Below, piece by piece: positions 1 to 12,500 of a DNA stretch of 64,000 bases; positions within the stretch are counted from its first letter, which is position 1; the number at the start of each line of letters is the position of its first letter. The stretch spans positions 1 through 64,000 of the forward strand of contig WFMF01000361.1 in NCBI GenBank assembly GCA_011033025.1. Reading direction: 5' to 3'. Position numbers and translations under genes: made by a program. The stretch is from Beroe forskalii (lineage: Eukaryota > Ctenophora > Nuda > Beroida > Beroidae). Under the pieces are notes generated by a model. The model was not told the origin of the DNA and made no database searches. It saw only the letters and a program-made list of their open reading frames with translations.

Positions 1-200
1 CCCCTGTTTGTGATACGGTCCTCTGTTAACTTGATGGGGGGTCCCTGTTTGTGATAGGTCTCTCTGTTAACTTGATAGTGTCCCCTGTTAGTGATAGGGT
101 CCTCTGTTAACTTGATAGTGTCCCCTGTTAGTGATAGGGTCCTCTGTTAGCTTGATAGTGTCCCCTGTTAGTGATAGGGTCCTCTGTTAACTTGATAGTC
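1..200. repeat. Tandem repeat, about 40-bp unit
   Basis: Four to five copies of an approximately 40-bp unit, with the core CCTCTGTTAACTTGATAG followed by CCCTGTTAGTGATAGGG, run from the window edge to about position 200. The array may continue to the left. It lies downstream of the CEP290 stop codon. No coding sense was seen. Confidence 0.85.
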
Positions 201-339
201 ACCACGTGGAGGTTCGGAAGGGGTTTCATAGGCCATGCAAACTTTCATGAGTTAACTAGCAAGTTTATTAGGAGGACCCCCCAGAAACTGATCTAAATTA
301 GAAAAAAAACCTCTGACACACTTGGACTTGGAGAAAACT

Positions 340-620
340 CTGTGTGAAAGCTGCATCATTATTTAGTTCTAATGCACTCTCTGGAATGCGGTCACATGGA
401 AGAAAAAGAGCAGTTTTCAGCCTTATTTTTTGGTCTTTGCGGAAAATTATGGATAGAGAAATCCATTTTTAGCCCAAAAAGAGGGGTTTTCAAGAAGCTG
501 TAAATCGTCAAAATGATCAAATTTCATAAATATGAAAATAGCAGTTTTTTAGTTGGATCAAACTGCACTGGCATGCAAACTTTCATGAGTTAACTAGTAA
601 GTTTATTAGGAGGACACCCC
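340..620. repeat. Dispersed repeat, copy 1
   Basis: This stretch aligns by eye with 5765-5990. Shared pieces in the same order are AAGAGCAGTT, TTTAGCCCAAAAA, TTAGTnGGnTCAAACTG and GTGCAAANTTTCA/ATGCAAACTTTCA. An internal part (ATGCAAACTTTCATGAG with GTTTATTAGGAGGAC) also occurs at 234-276. It is probably an old dispersed mobile element of unknown class; I found no protein or terminal repeats. Confidence 0.5.
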
Positions 621-639
621 TAGGAGGGTTGACCTACGG

Positions 640-1020
640 CCTCAAGACCACCGTCAAAATGTTCCTTAGCCCAATAGCCCGTATAGGTGTGAGTGTTCGC
701 GCCGCGCGCTCCCCTTCTGAGGATCAGGAAGCGCGCCGCGTTCACCTATTCACCTAACCAGGTGCTTACGCGCGTGCGTTGCTAACCACGTATATCCCTG
801 TGTGGCTCGCACACACACACCTATGCGGGCTTAGGATTAAGCGCGCGCGGCCTTCTGAGGAGGATTAACGACGGCGCGCAGAACAGGGCGCTGGTTAGGG
901 CAACGCGCCGCGTTGCTAAACAAGTATATCCCTGTTTGTGTTGCACCGCGCGTACGCACACACCTATGCCGATGCGGGCTTAGAAACGCGCCGTACAATG
1001 CAACGCAAACAGGAGTTTAG
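640..1020. repeat. GC-rich CGCG repeat region with a dispersed motif
   Basis: This is a CpG-rich island in otherwise AT-rich DNA, with many CGCGCG runs. It contains two copies (about 779-833 and 907-992) of a motif running CACGTATATCCCTGT, then CACACACACCTATGC, then GGGCTTAG. The same motif recurs at 35753-35815, and in part at 39260-39285. This identifies a dispersed element family; no coding capacity was seen. Confidence 0.55.
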
Positions 1021-1281
1021 CAAGTCAAAATTTTGTCAAATTTGTGTTTGAACCTTCGCCCCCCTGCCCCCCCCAGAAAAAATAAATGATAAACAGGTGT
1101 CTGGTGCGTTAATTAAAACATATATCACAAGTTATTAGATAAATATTTACATAAGTTAAGCTTAAATTTAAAGATCCAACCTCGGGCAGTGGGCCCTTGC
1201 GGCCGGTCAAATTCAATACGAAATATCACTTCTAGTTCACATAGTCATACGATGTAGTTATTAAACTGCCCGGTTCTAATT

Positions 1282-3585
1282 TTATTCGGGAAAGTCTAGG
1301 ACAATATCCTCGTAGGGATATTTCTCTACAAGCTGAGCTAACTGTCTCTGATAAAACACTATCTTCTTCACCAACACGTCCTGATCCGCCCTGAAGTCCT
1401 CCAGTTTGTGCAGCAACACGGGGTCTAGTCCGGGGGCTTCCGATCTCGTGAGCTGTTGCAGTTGATCAGATAACCGGGAATTTTCTCGCTTCAACCGCAC
1501 AGCTTCCTTAGCAATTTCCTTAGCACCGTTAGGCATCTTACACTCGTGTAGCAGTCTGATTTCCTGGTGCGAAATGGAATATTATTACAAATACTAATAA
1601 AAGAATGGGGCAGTTTGCATGACGGGGGACTAAAGAGATCAGCAATATTATAATTGCACATGAATCGATCGATAAAAATGCGCAAAAATACTGTATTTTC
1701 ACCACAAACTCTATGAAAAGTATGAACTGTGCGCACTGTTAGTGTAAGTGTTAATGCGTGTCTCTATAAATATCCTTACAATCCCTTGTAGGTTTTCCCT
1801 TCATCGAATTCGATCGATTCGATCTACATTCTACAAGTACATGTGCAGTGTGTACCCATCTGGGCTATAGCGGTCCCATGATCTGCACCAAGATTCTAGA
1901 AACCCTCCCCTCTCACCTCCTCCAAATCATTTTCCCTCCCCGCTCACCTCCTCCAAATCATTTTCCTTCCTCATCCCTCCCCTCCACCTCCTCCAAATTT
2001 TTCCTCCCACTCACCTCCTCCAAATCATTTTCCCTCCTCTCACCTCCTCATCATTTCCCCCCTCCCATTTTCCTCCCTCACCTCCTCCAAATCATTTTCC
2101 CTCCCACTCACCTCCTCCAAATCATTTTCCCTCCACTCACCTCCTCCAAATCATTTTCCCTCCCCACTCACCTCCTCCAAATCATTTTCCCTCCCACTCA
2201 CCTCCTCCAAATCATTTCCCTCCCTCCTCCTCCTCCATTTTCCCTCCCTCCACATCATTTCCCTCCCACTCACCTCCTCCAAATCATTTTCCCTCCCACT
2301 CACCTCCTCCATCATTTCCCTCCACTCACCTCCTCCAAATCATTTTCCTCCTCCTCACCTCCTCTCAAATCATTTTCCCTCCACTCACCTCCTCCAAATC
2401 ATTTTCCTCCCACTCACCTCCTCCCATCATTTCCCTCCCACCTCACCTCCTCAAATCATTTCCCTCCCACTCACCTCCTCCACATCATTTCCCTCCCACT
2501 CACCTCCTCCAAATCATTTTCCCTCCCACTCACCTCCTCCAAATCATTTTCCCTCCCACTCACCAACTCCAAATCATTTCCCTCCCACTCACCTACTCCA
2601 AATCATTTTCCCTCCCACTCACCTCCTCCAAATCATTTTCCCTCCCACTCACCTCCTCCACATCATTTCCCTCCCACTCACCTCCTCCAAATCATTTTCC
2701 CTCCCACTCACCTCCTCCACATCATTTCCTCCCACCTCCTCCAAATCATTTCCCTCCCTCACCTCCTCCAAATCATTTTCCCTCCCTCACCAACTCAAAT
2801 CATTTTCCCTCCCTCACCTCCTCCAAATCATTTTCCCTCACTCACCTCCTCCAAATCATTTTTCCCTCCCTCACCTACTCCAAATCATTTTCCTCCCACT
2901 CACCTCCTCCAAATCATTTTCCCTCCCACTCACCTCCACCAAATCATTTTCCCTCCCACTCACCTCCTCCACATCATTTCCCTCCCACTCACCTCCTCCA
3001 CATCATTTTCCCTCCCACTCACCTCCTCCAAATCATTTTCCCTCCCACTCACCTCCTCCAAATCATTGTCCCTCCCTCTCACCTCCTCCAAATAATTTTC
3101 CCTCCCACTCACCTCCTCCAAATCATGTTCCCTCCCACTCACCTCCTCCAAATCATTTTCCCTCCCACTCGCCTCCTCCAAATCATTTTCCCTCCCACTC
3201 ACCTCCTCCAAATCATTTTCCCTCCCACTCACCTCCTCCAAATCATTTTCCCTCCCACTCACCTCCTCCAAATCATTTTCCTCCCACTCACCTCCTCCAA
3301 ATCATTTTCCCTCCCACTCACCTCCTCCAAATCATTTTCCCTCCCACTCACCTCCTCCAAATCATTTTCCCTCCCACTCACCTCCTCCAAATCATTTTCC
3401 CTCCCCACTCACCTCCTCCAAATCATTTCCCTCCCTCTCACCTCCTCCAAATCATTTTCCCGCTCCGCAACTCCAGTCAGTCGGCGTCTGATCTCCGAAA
3501 GGAGGCCGTTCTTCCTCTTAAGATCCTCCTCTCCTCGCAGTAACTTATCCTGCAGCTCTGAGATCAACTCATCCTTGCCAGTCAA
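1282..3585 (-). CDS. CEP290: CEP290 last two exons flanking a donor-site minisatellite
   Basis: The next-to-last exon is 3585-3442: 144 nt, 48 codons, from LTGKDELISEL to AERENDLEE. It has a CAG acceptor and a GAG/GTGAGA donor. It matches human ETKLKELETDIAKK...EREQKVNKYNEDLEQ. The last exon is 1563-1282, from EIRLLHECKMPNG to VLDFPE and stop. Both borders are phase 0, so the join stays in frame. The 1,878-bp intron between them is almost filled by a roughly 30-bp minisatellite described separately. Each unit repeats the last 18 nt of the upstream exon plus the donor. Confidence 0.85.
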
Positions 3586-6500
3586 CTGAAGGTAAAATGC
3601 TGTTTTAGGAATTCTGAAAAGTGGCCAAATTCAAAATTTATGAATTTTTGGAGCTAAAATGGAACTTTTGGACCATAATTAAGCAATTAGACACAAGTTG
3701 TGACTTAAAACTGCTGTCAGTCTCCAGTGGTTTGGGCAGCTTTAAGGAGGTCCCGAGAATGATGTCGTTGAAGAGGATAATGATGGTAGAATTCAATTTA
3801 TTTTTCATGAATCATCAAAATGGCAATCCCTTTATAATAACTTAAGTTATAAGCTTTTTGAATCATCCCAAGTACCCTCTAACGAATTTGCTGGTGGCAA
3901 ATATTTCTGTCAATAAAGGACACACATAATAATATGATGATTTGTGTAATGTGTCCTTATCAGCGGTTATGGTATCACCTTCATAAAATTGACGCTAATC
4001 TATCTTCTCGTGAAAGCCTTTATAAGTAGCTAACTGCTAAGAGGGATCATTCCGTCACAAGTCTCAGTAAACACTCGCTTGCTGACCTCTCTCACACACA
4101 TTTCATTGTTAAGTTGCCAATTCTCATTGACATCGATGCGAAAAGATGGCTGAATTGGACAAAGTTCATGTTATCAGGAACAATAAGATTGTCAGTTTCA
4201 GTAGGTAGAGACAATGAGGCATCTGGCAAGACTTGAGAAGTTTCACATCTCACAATTCGCTTTGTTATAACTATGAGGGGCCATGTTATTGCTTAACATT
4301 TACGTGTTTGGTATACCGTCAAGCTTTAATGGGAAAAGCAGTTTTTGGGATTTATTTTTCATTTTCACTGCAGTTCAATATAGTTCAGGAAACTTCATCT
4401 CACTGTCCTGACCCTTACCTCAACCGTAACCCTCTCCCAGACCTTAAACGGAAACCTAACCCTGACCCCGGCCTTAGCTCGGAGTTGAAAATAATAGAGA
4501 AATACCGTGATATCAAATGTCAGATCTCAAGTTATTTAGTTGGAATCTTGATGGCTCAATGTAACTTTGTGTGTTATTTTCTTGCGTTTTGGTATAATTA
4601 TCCATCCCTGAGTGGTTTAACCTGTTTGTTTCGTCTAGTGAATTCTCAACTTCCTGAGTCAATAATAAAAACCAAAAAAATCTATCTAATTAGTAATCGA
4701 GGCGTGAAAATCAATCAAAAACTGTCAATAACAGTGCAATATATACTGTGTTTATAGTGAACTCAGGGTGTAATTTGAGAAGCCATACTGCACAGGAAAG
4801 AATTGCTCTTTGATTTAGCTATAGCGTGCGGTAGGAAGTTAATAGAAACATCGGACTTTGACTAAAGTGCTTTTAATTATGATACCTATCATAATATGAC
4901 ATTTTTTATGTACCTTAAATTTCGCTTTACTCGTCCTTTAAAGAAAAGTGCACATGATGTGGAACCTACTACAACTACAACTGATGGTGTCTGTTCTCAC
5001 AGGAGGTAAGTTGATCGCTAGCGTAGAATTCAACTATTCGCAAATAACCTCATGGCCTCATGCCAAACCCGACGTTAAAGATAGTTAGCCGGACAAATCA
5101 AGCGATCAAACTGTCTAACACATCAAATTGAAAGAGGGACAATTCAAACATTTATAAGTGCATAAATTCCCTGGTTAAACATTAAAAAATAACCTACAAA
5201 ATCCGAATAAAATGTAAAAAATTGAGCTTTTAACGACATGTTTTCTTTTTGTCAACATTTCAGTGAATGGTGCTCCTCTTGACCTCGACGAACATGGAAC
5301 AATGGAATATACTTCAATGGGACCATCTGGACACCCCACCCTCCTCCTCCGCCCATACCCGTAATTCATGAGGATGTTGAAAAGCATCAAGAAGATCAGA
5401 GCACCATCCTGAGGGTCAGGAGGACCACTCTGAGGGTCAGGAGGACCACCCAGAGGGTCAGGAGGACCACCCGGAGGACCACCCTGCACACCCAACTGAG
5501 GAAGGAACGGCAACGCCCACCCTAATCTTCGTATTCGACTACAGCACTGACCCTTCTCATCCCCAGAAAGATGTCATGTCAGATTATCATGAGCTGGCTA
5601 GTTACACCCCTTTTTACATTTATGAGTTGACACAGTTTGAGTGATCAATCGGACATGGACATAGCTTTTTCATTAAAGAAGTCATACCTACTTATTGAAT
5701 TTTCTGAAGACTATTTTTATTTTTATGGGGAAAATCTGTGCAAGACTGCATGATAATTTGATTACAGTGGACTCTCTGCGATGCTGCTAAATGGGAAAGA
5801 GCAGTTATCGGTCATATTTTTGGGTGTTTCGGGTCATTTATGGTTCAAAAAGTCCATTTAAGCCCAAAAATAGGAGGCCACATATCTTGAAATTGGCCGC
5901 GAATCGAAATTCTGAAAGTAGCATTTTCTTAGTAGGTTCAAACTGTACGAGCGTGCAAATTTTCACAAGAAAACTAAGTATTTAATTGCATTTCACTTTC
6001 TGTATTAAAATTTTTAATCCTCACTTTTTTATTCGTTGGCCTTATTAAGGTGAACAATCATGAAGACACGAGAATGGGTATTATATTGATTGAATGTTGC
6101 ATTAATTTATAGCCATTTGAACTGTAACCCTCCTTAAAGATAAACAAATCCCACCAAAAAGATTCTCTAACCTGACGCTCCAGGTCCCCAACGCTCTCTG
6201 TCCTCTGTATATCAGCATCTCTCTGGCACGAATCCAACTTCAGCTGTAGTTCTGTGATTGTGGCACTAAGCTGCCCGACTTGGTCCTTCAGCTCAATGCC
6301 CTGCTCTGTCCGGCCATCCAACTCACTCTGAACTGCCTTCAGCTTCTTCTCAGCACTCCTCAGCTTCAGCTCGGTGTTCTTTTGTTTGTCTTCAGTAACC
6401 TTCAGTTTGTCCATCAGGGCCTTCACTTCATCTTTGTCGGGAACGGATGGATCCATTGCTTCACTCTGAAAAGAAAACAAGTTTAAAATGAAAACCTGGA

Positions 6501-9500
6501 AATTACATTTAGAATTCAAAATTATTCCTATCCATATCACGCGGGCTGTCAGCTGGTGCCAGGGGCAGGGACGTAGTCAGGATTTTGAGAATATTTAGGC
6601 GGTTGCTGGCGCCTAGTGCCAACAGAGTTGTCTAGACTAAGCAGGCGCAAGGCGCCGGCTAAGGCGGGGTCCTGGGGCGGAGCCTGGGGCGCGGAACCCC
6701 CCCCCCACCCCCGGAAATTGTCGTTTACAACTTCCCAAAAAGCAGAAAATAGTAGTACCTCTTTAGCTTCGACTTGTTTCTTCAGTTGAGCGTTGTCCCT
6801 CTGGAGACCCTCTATTATCCTCTTCATGGCGTTAATAACTCGCTCTAACTCCACCACTGACTTGCCAGTAGAGGGCGGGGGAGGAACGCTTTTACCTGTC
6901 AAGGGCAGAGAAATAGAAGAGCTATTTTTTAGCAAAAATACAACATTTTAAAACTGTCTGAGTGTATCCAGATCCTGGATGACAGCTGTATCCTGACAGG
7001 ACTCCTGGATCTGTTTCTCCAGCCCTGAGATGGTGTTTTTCAGCACTGCAATGGTAGCATCCCGCTCATGAAGTGGATGGGTTATGTCACGGGTTACATC
7101 GTCTTGTAGTCGGGCGTTAGTTTCCTCTAGTTCGAATATCCTCTTCTTCAGTTCCTGAAATTAGAGGGATTAGACACGGATATTATTAGAAATCTAACTA
7201 TTTCTACACGTTTACAGTATACTAAATAATCACTTTATCATGAGTTTTGCTACTTCCATGAATCAATGCTCAGAAACCTGGAGCCCGGGGAAACAACTGC
7301 AATCGAATAGTTCGATTTACAATTATTATTTATCAACGATAAATTCCACCCAGTCCTGTGATTTGGGCATGTACCAGGTACCTGAGTGTATATCTGATTT
7401 TGGTATGTACCTGAGTGTATGTTTGATTCGCGCATGTATCTGAGTCTATAATGTATATCTGATTCGTGTATGTACCTGAGTGTATATCTGAGTATCCGTG
7501 TACCCTATCGGAGGTTTCTCAGACTTGGCGTTCAGCTTGAGAGCGTTCTTGAGCTTGGTGTTGAGGAGCACCCTCTCTCTATCCATCCGCTCAATGGTTT
7601 CCCGCATAGATGTGTTTTGCTTCGTCAGGCTCTCTATCTCACCGCTCTTCTTGTCGATTACTTTCTTCTGGTTCTCTATCTGGAGATGAGGGGGGAGGTA
7701 AACAGTTATTCTCTCACAGATTTAGATAAGTAGAAATTATATGATATGAACAAAATCTAATGTTGGTATTAGATAATGGACCAAACCCCCTGTACTAGAC
7801 AAATACCTTTTTGTTCCACTTCTTATTGTCGAGCCAGGCATCAATGACAGTGCCAGGAGGTCTGGCGGCAGCGTCTCTCTTCAGTACTTCCAGTTCTCTC
7901 TCCAGCTCTAATATCCTCTGACTCTCCTTCAGACCCCCTCCTCCCCCTGCTCCTACTCCAGAGATAGCAGGAGCAGTGGAGGTGGACTTCAACTTAGCTA
8001 CCTTCTCACGCTGCACTGTCAGCTGCTTCTGGAGGGTGTCTATCTCCGCAGCTTGCCGAGGGTTGGATTTAGTGGCAAGCTGAGACTCTAGTATTCCTTT
8101 CTGAGGGAAGGGTGTTATGAGCAAGCAAGGAGCTCTGAACGAGGATATTATGGAGTACGTGGTCGTCACTGATCACAACTGCGATCTCAGAAAAACACTT
8201 CAAAATGTATGCATCAATAAGGGATGAAAACATTGTGTTTCTTTGACAGGTAGATTTGAGGGAAAACAATAGCCCTAACTTACCTCCCGTACAGCATCAT
8301 CCCTCTCCTTCTGCAGCTTCGCAATCCTCGATCTCAGCCCCTCCGGATCCTTCTTCTCCACTTTGGTCTCAGTGACCGGGCCCGCAGCTTCTCTCATCTT
8401 ATCCTCGATCAGGCTCGTCATTTCCTGTCTCACTATCGCCAGAGCATCCTTCAACTTGCTGATCTCTTCGTCTTTTTCCGCTAACTTGGCAGACTCTGTC
8501 TTGGGTCGCGGAGACTTGGAGCGTCTCATTGACTTCAGTTCCTCCCCGAGACCGCTGGATTCTGCCAGAAGTTCGGCGTTCTTCTTGTTCAACTCGCTGA
8601 TTTCTCCCGTTAGTTTCTTGGTTTTACGGTCGTTGTCCGCTTTCAGCTTCTCCGTGTCTTTCTCGTGGCTCTTCTGATTTGAGATCCGCTCAGTCTTCAA
8701 GTCACTGAGAGGTAAATTAAGTTACCACAATTAAAGTCCAAGTATTTGTCATGAATATATTAAATGCTGAAATGTCTAACTCTTGAAATTCTTGAACAGT
8801 TGATGGGAACCTTCAAGGACTTATTTCACTATTGTAAACAACGCCATGACATCCCACCTTATTTCCTGTCTGAGTTTGAACATGCTATCTCTTAGCATAG
8901 CATTAGCTTTGTCCTGCTCCAGTATCAGTTCTTCCAGCTCAGCCCTCTTGTGGGGTGTAGGAGACACGCCCACCTCTTGCAGAGAAGTGAGTTCTGCTGA
9001 CAAATCCTGGAACTTGTTCAACCATTCCTTCTCCTGTGAAAGAAGGAAACCCAGTTGAAGTGAGGTCAGAAAACGAGCCAATAACAGAGGAACGCGCAGC
9101 GCGCGCACTCAGTAATTATTACCGCGGAAACTTACACAAATTATTTACAGTCACCTTTTTTGATCACAATAAAGGCGTTCGACGATCGCGCCAAAATGAC
9201 TTTTTGCCACTTTAAATTAACCGCTTCAACAACTTTTGGCACCTTTTCATCTTTATTATCATTATAAGATCGTTAATATGCATCAAAAGTCATGTTTATG
9301 TCATTAATTTCTTAGCCGAAATATATTTTGGTACCAGTGTGAAAAATCTACTAGCTGTCTCATAAAAGATTGCTGTGCATTTGCTTTTGTTTTACTTTCA
9401 AGAACATTTTTGTGAAGGGACGATCTTATCCTAAGAACAAACCTTGATGCTATGTTCTTTCGACTGCCTCTCCATATCCTTTTCATGCTTTTCTCGCGTA

Positions 9501-12500
9501 GCTAAAGCCTCTGATCGCAAATCTTGCAGCATATCTTGGTACTTCCTCAGTGCTTCATCCTTCTTTTCAATTCGCTCGTTGAGAACACCAATAACTTGCT
9601 GAGCGGATGCTTGCGATTTCTGTTGAAAGTGAGAAAGTAATCAATCAACTTATCGCACATGTGAGTTTTAGAAGATAAAACTCATTAGCTTATTTGCCAC
9701 CATGTTTTGTTTATCATGCTTCTAGCACTCATATATCACGACCAACACCGTTGTAATGAAAATGAATTGATTCATTAAGGGGGTCTGCAAAGTTTGTGTT
9801 TTGTCAATACCATGAATATTATGATCAGAGAAGAGTGAAGCACTAGAGTAATATGGTAATGAATTGACGAATCACATGATCTACATCACGTGATGTCATA
9901 TACCAACATTAACAACACTGCAGCTCCGGGCACCTTATAAGAAGCATAATCCTCAGGGTTAGCCCCACTTTGCACAGCCAGCTTCTCCTCCAACTTGTCA
10001 ATGTCTTTATTGAGTGCTGATATCCGACTGTGGGATGTGTTGAGCGAGGATTTCAAGACATCCAGCTCCTCGCGTTGAGTCTTGATCTTGTCTTCTTTCT
10101 TTTCTAGCTGCTTCTGCAGGTAATCCACTTCGAGGCTCTATCTGTCTGTCTTTCTGTTGTCTGCCTTTCTGTCGTCTGCCTTTCGGTTGTCTGTCTTTCT
10201 GTCTTCTGCTCTGTCTCTGTTGTGTAGAGTCTGGATGGCCCTGTCTGTTCCACCGTAGCTACACTCGTATCCAAGTTCCGTTGTTCTGTCAGTAGATCGT
10301 AGACTCCAGTGTTCTCGTTTTCAAGCTCTCGGATTGTTTCTTCGTGATCTGCCACCACCTTTTCAAGGAATCTGGCAAGCAATAGATTAATTGTCTTAGT
10401 GATTAATGTGACATTAAACATATCGGGTTTAGGCAAAATAATCATAGGAAGAAGAACTTCCTTCGATCAGAAAGATGTTATAGAATAACGCAGACTATGT
10501 TCTGTACAAATAAGGCAATATGGGAATATGAATCCAGGAAATCGCCTTAACTCACAGTATTTGCTGTTTGAGCTGGGTGACCTCCCTCTTGAGTCGCATC
10601 TCAGAGAGTCGTATCTTGCTGGCACTGGTGAGCGTTTGTCTGCCTCCTCCTGACCGCATGTGTTCTACTTCTACTTCCAGATCACCACGCTCCTTCTCCG
10701 ACTGAAACAGCATTAATTAATTATTTAATTAGTCTTAATTAGTTAATTAATTCAATAAGTCATCAAAACTCATTAACTCATTACAGCATTGAGCACTGGA
10801 TGGTGAAGTTGTGAATAGTTGTGATGAATTTAATAGCTTAATAGAACTAGGTAGAAATGGATAAGTGGACTCTATTAAAAATAACACTCCAGACCCATAT
10901 TTTTTTTTTGATGAGACTGTAAGAATAATATATATACAGCGAACTCGCGAATATTATAGAGTTACATAACGAGCAACAGTGAAGTAACATGATTTATGCC
11001 TCGAGCGAAGCGAGTGGCATAAATTGCATTATTCACCGAAGCCGAAGGCTGAGTTGAATAATGAGATTGTTTTCATCGAGGGCAGCCTGGTTGAAGGCTT
11101 TTGTTACTTCAGCTGTTGGGAGTGTGTTCGACATATTTTACCAAGTTTTTCAAACGCAAAGAAAACATTTTCTTCACTCTCAGCATATAAATATAACTTT
11201 TTGTCTTTTAGACGCAGTAGGCTTTACGGGTGAGCATGACGACATTATCAAAGCTTTTGATGAGAGGCCTGCGATGAGTTCCTTTAGATTTGAGCGCGGG
11301 GTACCTATATATAGTTGAAAACTAGAAAATAATAGGATCAAATTGAAACAAGGTTTCTCTTGATGAGGCTCCCGAGTAATATTAAATTGCATTGACGGCG
11401 GTGCTATAGGAAAAGACCGCTCTTGAAACCTCACTCTAGTCCCGTAGTCCGTTCATTTGGTGCTATACCACTGTCCCATACTTAGGATAAGGCCATCCTA
11501 AGTGTTTTCTGGAAACAGCTCAATCAGGCAGTTATTGTAGAAGTAAGTATTCTTTATACGAGACCTAGACTCTGGAGTTTAAAATTATTATTCTTTTTAG
11601 TAGTTAATTAAACAAAAGAATATGTCTGATAAGCTCAGTTTTTCAGCTTTTGTGAGCCCTGAGTATCCCTCCCCAAATTTACGAAATCATGACTCACAAG
11701 GCAATCAATAAGCAGCATTGATTTCAATATTGCTCTATTGTTACGGGTACATAGTTGCAGAGTCGATGATCGTCATGGTTGTAAGCTTCAGCTCAGAAAT
11801 AACCAGTAACTTCAGCTCTTCGTGTCAACCCAGACATTCACCATCTCTTGCAAAGTTGCAGCCAAATACAGCGTAATTTGTCGAGAAAAAGCTGGAACTG
11901 CAGCATTCATCTCTGAAGTTCAGTATGCCGTCACCAAAAAGGCATTTAGAGACAGAGGATCGTCGCCACTTTGTCGGGAGAGAAGATTAGATTTTAATAG
12001 GTCCGTCCAATTTCAGTTAAACATGATTAAATTCTAATAGATCCGTACGATTTCAGGGGATCGTATTTAGGCCCCCGTTACATATTATGACAGAAGAAGT
12101 AAGTGGTTACGAGTTTAATCATTAAATACTGTGCACCTAAGTTCCTTTGACTCTTTGAGAGAGTAATGAGTACTTCTCATTGATCGAATGATTGATTGTT
12201 TTCATGTCAAAAGCCACTCCATATCAGGCAAGTTTAGGATGTATAAAATTACATTTTAATAACACCCCTGGACTCTCGATCCTGTCATAATAACAGCAGC
12301 AGCTAAAAGTAGGTATGTTTGCGGGATCAAATGCTTGCGCTATTGATCCCATTGATTATGCCATATAAGCCTCGAGACTCTGTTCTTGCTAGCATTAGTT
12401 GAATGAGTGAGATTATTTTGTCTTTCGTTTGTGAACATCTATATGTCCTCTCTTTCCAGTGCCCCCACGTCGCCCGTGTGGTCTCCCTCCCCCCGGGTAA

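Noticed and set aside
1848-3095. 415-codon open frame on the plus strand rich in PPSPPPNHFP/LLQIIFPP
   Set aside because: It is the reverse complement of the CEP290 intron minisatellite. It is open only because the repeat unit lacks stops, and it has no protein-like complexity.
4233-4757. 174-codon open frame on the plus strand
   Set aside because: Composition (many Cys, Leu, Ser, mixed low-complexity) and the lack of splice or domain signals look like chance. It lies in a CEP290 intron.
5175-5513. Minus-strand open frame with GGPPDPQSGPPDPQ repeats
   Set aside because: It is the antisense of the EGQEDHP repeat and is less protein-like than the plus-strand reading. No CEP290 similarity.
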